Origin: Saprospira grandis DSM 2844
Lineage (GTDB): Bacteria; Bacteroidota; Bacteroidia; Chitinophagales; Saprospiraceae
NCBI RefSeq assembly: GCF_000275825.1
Contig: NZ_JH719942.1
Coordinates: 2,242,551-2,306,550, forward strand
Length of the DNA stretch: 64,000 nt
Reading direction: 5' to 3'
Part shown: positions 61,285-64,000 of the stretch, piece by piece
How the letters are laid out: each line of letters begins with the position of its first letter
Numbering within the stretch: position 1 is the first letter of the stretch
Program-made: the position numbers and the translations under genes
The notes under the pieces: generated by a model
The model's input: the letters and a program-made list of their open reading frames with translations, nothing else
Database searches by the model: none
Told to the model about the DNA's origin: nothing

Positions 61285-63399
61285 TTAGGGGGTATGGCCC
61301 AATAGTTTTTCTATAAAGATTTGGTTTCGTAGTTGGGCTCTTTTTAGCACTGTAGAATACTTAATTACTTCAGTATATAAACTTGCAGGAGGTCTAGGAT
61401 TGAACGGCCTGCTAGAAATAGGTTTAGCGGGTCGATATAGAAAATCAAAATGTGGATCTTCTAGAAAAGCACTATCATGGTCTTGTACATCCCAAGGGTC
61501 TATTTGTTCACCAATTAGATAGCCATAAAAAGTAGTGAAATTAAACTCCTCTTTAGCTAGATTATGAATAAGTGCGGCATATCGGCTAATTTGATTGAGT
61601 TGTGTGGCTGGGTTGACATTAGGGTTTTTGAGTTCAATAATAATACATTTTCCTTCTTGGGGAAAGAGTAAAATATCTGTACGTTTTTTATAGCGATCTT
61701 CTTGGACTGACTGTCGGTATCTTTGTTCGTCTTCGCTCAGTTCTTCTTTGAGCAATTTGACCCCATTGATTGTGATATTACCTAGTGTAAATTCTGATAG
61801 GCCAGAGAAGTAAATAAAATCTTCTTGTAGAATCCAAAGGTCACTGATTTCAGGCTGCTTAGAGCTTTGTTGGAAGAGCAAGTTGTGCAAAAGTTTTTCA
61901 TCTATATTTCGCTCTTTAGTTGTTTGTACTTCTAGTTCTTTCTCAAGAATTTTAGCAAAGAGGTCAAGGACTAGTTTACGTCTGGCGACATATTGGCTAA
62001 GTGCTGCGCGGTTTTGCAGTGGTAATTGCTTTACTAGCGTTTTGGATAGTGTAGCTAGTTCTTCTTGATAAGAGGAAGAGCTAGGGTCTAATTTTTTAAG
62101 TTGATCGAGTTGTTTTTTTAGTAAAGCATCTGCCTTAGCTACTTTTCGGGCATCAAAAACATAACTTTTTTCTAGTATTTTCTCTTCAGAATCTTGGAGT
62201 CGGAGGCCAGAGTTGGCAATAGTCTCTGAGCTCAATAAAAACATAGACTTTAGTTCCTCTAACCCTTGTTCGTGAGCTTTGTTAAGTTGTTCTATTTCTG
62301 GATAGTGGGCCTCTATCTCTTGGTTTATTTTATCTTCTAAATCAGAGAGAATAATTTCCTCCTGTTGAAACAAATCCTGTCTTTTTTCTAATTCTTCTAG
62401 GCTTTCTGGAATAGATAAAAGCCCTCGAGTATCAGAGTCTCTTAGGTCTAAGTAATCGGAAGAAAGTAGAAATAAATAGCGTTGTCCTTGGATCGTTTCG
62501 GATTCCTTAAGATGTCTGAATTTAAGCTTTAAGCTATCAATTAACTCTGACTTGGAGGTGAGTTTGATTGCATTCTGACTTAGAATATCTTTGCCTACTT
62601 TGAACCCTTTTACATTGAAGGCTGCTAGCTTATCTAAGTTTTTCCAAATTCCATTTTTTAGTCCTTTAAATGGAATTTCAAATTTAAATAGCTGGTCCTC
62701 TGTGGGAATATCTTCTGAACTAATTACTTTTTCTTGATAGACGGCATCATCTAAGTAGAAACAGATATGAATATTGGGAAGTTGCTCTTTTTGTGTACAG
62801 AAATAGTCGAGGTAGTGTAATATAATTTCTTTGACTAGTTCTTCTATAGTGAGCTTGTTATAAAAGGCCTGCTCTTTTTCATCTAGTAACTCTTGAAAGT
62901 GTATCGCACTATAGGTTCCTTTTGAGCTGATTACCTCTTTTTGGGGTAATTCTGCCAAAATAGCATGAGCATCTAGAAATGGTTTTGATTTAGACATTTC
63001 TAATTGCCGTCTATTTAATTGACCTGCAAGAAGGTATTGGCTGTCTATAAATACCTTATTGAAAAAATGAATATACTGTATACGGCCAGACCCTTTATTT
63101 TTGGGGCCTTTTCGGTTGTCTTTATAGCGCTGAAAACGAAGGTAGTTTTCTTCTGTAAAGCCTTCGCCATTGTCGCTAAGCAACATAGATTCAAAAGTCT
63201 TTTCTTCTTCAATTAGGGAAGAAGTGTAGTATAGATTGAGTTTGATTTTAGCTGGAGCTTCCACATTTTGCTGTAAAACTTCAAATGCATTTGTGAGGGC
63301 CTCAAACAATGGCTGCAAAGCTCTGTTTGACTTTTTTAAGTCAGCTAAAACGCCAGGGTAGTAAAGATGTGCACTCCTAATGTATTGCTTTTGGGCCAT
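61285..63399 (-). CDS. GHKL ATPase fused to PD-(D/E)XK nuclease, candidate defence protein
   Basis: 704 aa. The N-terminal part carries GHKL/Hsp90-type ATP motifs: N box E33xxxN37 (EALTNAFE), G1 box D76-G80 (DNGEG) and a GSGR segment (103-106). The middle (about 330-500) is helical and probably coiled coil. The C-terminal part has a RecB-like nuclease motif: D575 (RTDILLF), E589-L-K591 (IIIELKNP), and Q603xxxY607. This pairing of an ATPase switch with a nuclease is typical of prokaryotic conflict systems, and the ELK site recalls Shedu-type (DUF4263) nucleases. That role is inferred. The gene is AT-richer than its neighbours, beside an IS3 element, and has no methylase or partner visible. Confidence 0.7.
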   Translation of the reverse strand: MAQKQYIRSAHLYYPGVLADLKKSNRALQPLFEALTNAFEVLQQNVEAPAKIKLNLYYTSSLIEEEKTFESMLLSDNGEGFTEENYLRFQRYKDNRKGPKNKGSGRIQYIHFFNKVFIDSQYLLAGQLNRRQLEMSKSKPFLDAHAILAELPQKEVISSKGTYSAIHFQELLDEKEQAFYNKLTIEELVKEIILHYLDYFCTQKEQLPNIHICFYLDDAVYQEKVISSEDIPTEDQLFKFEIPFKGLKNGIWKNLDKLAAFNVKGFKVGKDILSQNAIKLTSKSELIDSLKLKFRHLKESETIQGQRYLFLLSSDYLDLRDSDTRGLLSIPESLEELEKRQDLFQQEEIILSDLEDKINQEIEAHYPEIEQLNKAHEQGLEELKSMFLLSSETIANSGLRLQDSEEKILEKSYVFDARKVAKADALLKKQLDQLKKLDPSSSSYQEELATLSKTLVKQLPLQNRAALSQYVARRKLVLDLFAKILEKELEVQTTKERNIDEKLLHNLLFQQSSKQPEISDLWILQEDFIYFSGLSEFTLGNITINGVKLLKEELSEDEQRYRQSVQEDRYKKRTDILLFPQEGKCIIIELKNPNVNPATQLNQISRYAALIHNLAKEEFNFTTFYGYLIGEQIDPWDVQDHDSAFLEDPHFDFLYRPAKPISSRPFNPRPPASLYTEVIKYSTVLKRAQLRNQIFIEKLLGHTP

Positions 63400-63484
63400 A
63401 ATGATTAAGTTTTATTAACTCTTAGCTATACAAATATAAGAATTCTTTAGTTTTGGAAGAATTTAAAGTCTGCTATGTTAATAT

Positions 63485-63513
63485 AAAGGCCCTCTGTTCA
63501 ACAGAGGGCCTTT
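63485..63513. terminator. Terminator-like hairpin upstream of the ATPase-nuclease gene
   Basis: AAAGGCCCTCTG...CAGAGGGCCTTT stem, within the 200-bp gap between two minus-strand genes. By position it ends the exonuclease gene. Confidence 0.8.
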
Positions 63514-63602
63514 AAGCTAGCTAGCTGTTCATCCTTTAAAAAGGAGCCGTATTTATTCTGTGCTTTTAAGCTGATACTCTTCTTGATCTAAGATGCTCTA
63601 TC

Positions 63603-64000
63603 CTAGCCCTCAAAAGCTGCTCGTACAAACTTCTTAGTATTTTGGGCAAATTCGCCTCTAAGGACCCAATCGGCATAGCCTTTATCGGCGCGGATGGGCT
63701 GGTCTCTTAGTTTGCCAAAGTTCCAGTAGAGCTCGCCTTCTTTGCGGTAGATTTTGCCCGCAAAATCAACACGTTCTTTACCTTCTTCTACAAAGAGAGC
63801 TTCTAATTCTTTAACCGTAATGGGAAGCTCATCATGTTTCTCCAATTGCTTTTCGAGGATGGTTTTGGTGGCCTCAATATCGGCAATGGCATCATGGGCA
63901 TCTAATAGCTCCTCGCCAGTATAGCGCTGATAGGTATGGCCCAATTTATGGCTATTGACATGGCGTTCTAGCTTGATGACATCCACAAAATGGGTGTCGG
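63603..64000 (-). CDS. DnaQ-like 3'-5' exonuclease (partial, 5' end outside window)
   Basis: The frame stays open to the window end (DTHFVDVIKLERHVN before the first GTG). Seen: the last exonuclease motif LLDAHDAIADIEATKTIL with the catalytic His and Asp, then a C-terminal domain (VDFAGKIYRKEGELYWNFGK, GYADWVLRGEF) found in Bacteroidota DNA polymerase III epsilon-like exonucleases. The main catalytic motif I lies outside. Confidence 0.88.
   Translation of the reverse strand, partial: DTHFVDVIKLERHVNSHKLGHTYQRYTGEELLDAHDAIADIEATKTILEKQLEKHDELPITVKELEALFVEEGKERVDFAGKIYRKEGELYWNFGKLRDQPIRADKGYADWVLRGEFAQNTKKFVRAAFEG

Overview
The window looks like a chromosomal segment of a gliding marine member of the phylum Bacteroidota. 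Seen in the sequence: two secreted proteins with type IX secretion (T9SS) C-terminal sorting domains, porQ, a GldB-family gliding lipoprotein, an lpxC-fabZ gene fusion, DUF4271 next to hemD, a Rho factor with a long basic disordered insert, and TAnnTTTG-type promoters before tRNA genes. The gene set and the very dense GC-rich intergenic repeats recall Saprospira (Saprospiraceae). That placement is inference from memory and was not searched.

Layout. 1-581: end of an rRNA operon (23S 3' end, then two tandem 5S genes). 831-15405: an alpha-2-macroglobulin-like protein, an outer-membrane barrel, urocanate hydratase, a FISUMP-domain lipoprotein, a PorT-like barrel, GldB, HemD and DUF4271. 15564-21164: a coiled-coil exported protein, PhoH and a SprB-repeat T9SS protein. 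22177-32834 (mostly minus strand): mfd, RDD protein, glucosaminidase/LysM protein, two lipoproteins, yidD-rnpA-rpmH and rho. 33185-34114: an IS5-family element. 34265-47239: serS, suhB-like, moxR plus a hydrolase, a CBM9/DUF5916 protein, glnS, thiH and a TPR protein. 47482-51989: bioD, the primary-type sigma factor and a lamin-tail T9SS protein. 52373-52724: tRNA-Gly, tRNA-Leu, tRNA-Gly. 53077-59745: MORN lipoprotein, porQ, lpxC/fabZ, lpxA, an ABC ATPase and an HtrA protease. 59760-61239: an IS3-family element. 61285-64000: a GHKL-ATPase/nuclease fusion that may be a defence protein, and a truncated DnaQ-like exonuclease.

The most unusual content is intergenic. At least 24 copies of one GC-rich element family (called HT elements here; copies R1 to R22, with R2 and R3 each a pair) fill most gaps. 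Each copy runs from a T tract plus a GGGGC head to a tail 120-230 bp away. In all 22 copies with both ends, a 5-nt block in the head is exactly complementary to a 5-nt block in the tail, and the pair comes in three co-varying forms: GGCCT/AGGCC (type I), GGCTG/CAGCC (type II), GGCCC/GGGCC (type III). An internal 4-bp helix also co-varies (GGGG/CCCC, GCAG/CTGC, AGGG/CCCT, GTAG/CTAC, GTGG/CCAC, GCGG/CCGC), and further hairpins keep their pairing while changing sequence. This is the signature of a structured RNA or a single-stranded DNA fold. The copies alternate in orientation along the window almost without exception (22 of 23 steps). Seven heads abut the T tract of an intrinsic terminator. Two loci enclose a minisatellite (42-bp or 21-bp unit) and a ~165-bp element with 22-bp inverted ends between tail-to-tail HT copies.

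How the genes work together: LpxC/FabZ and LpxA make the lipid A precursor. PorQ and the sorted proteins belong to T9SS export. GldB supports gliding. RpmH, RnpA and YidD form the conserved ribosome/RNase P/membrane-insertion cluster. The rest is mostly housekeeping.
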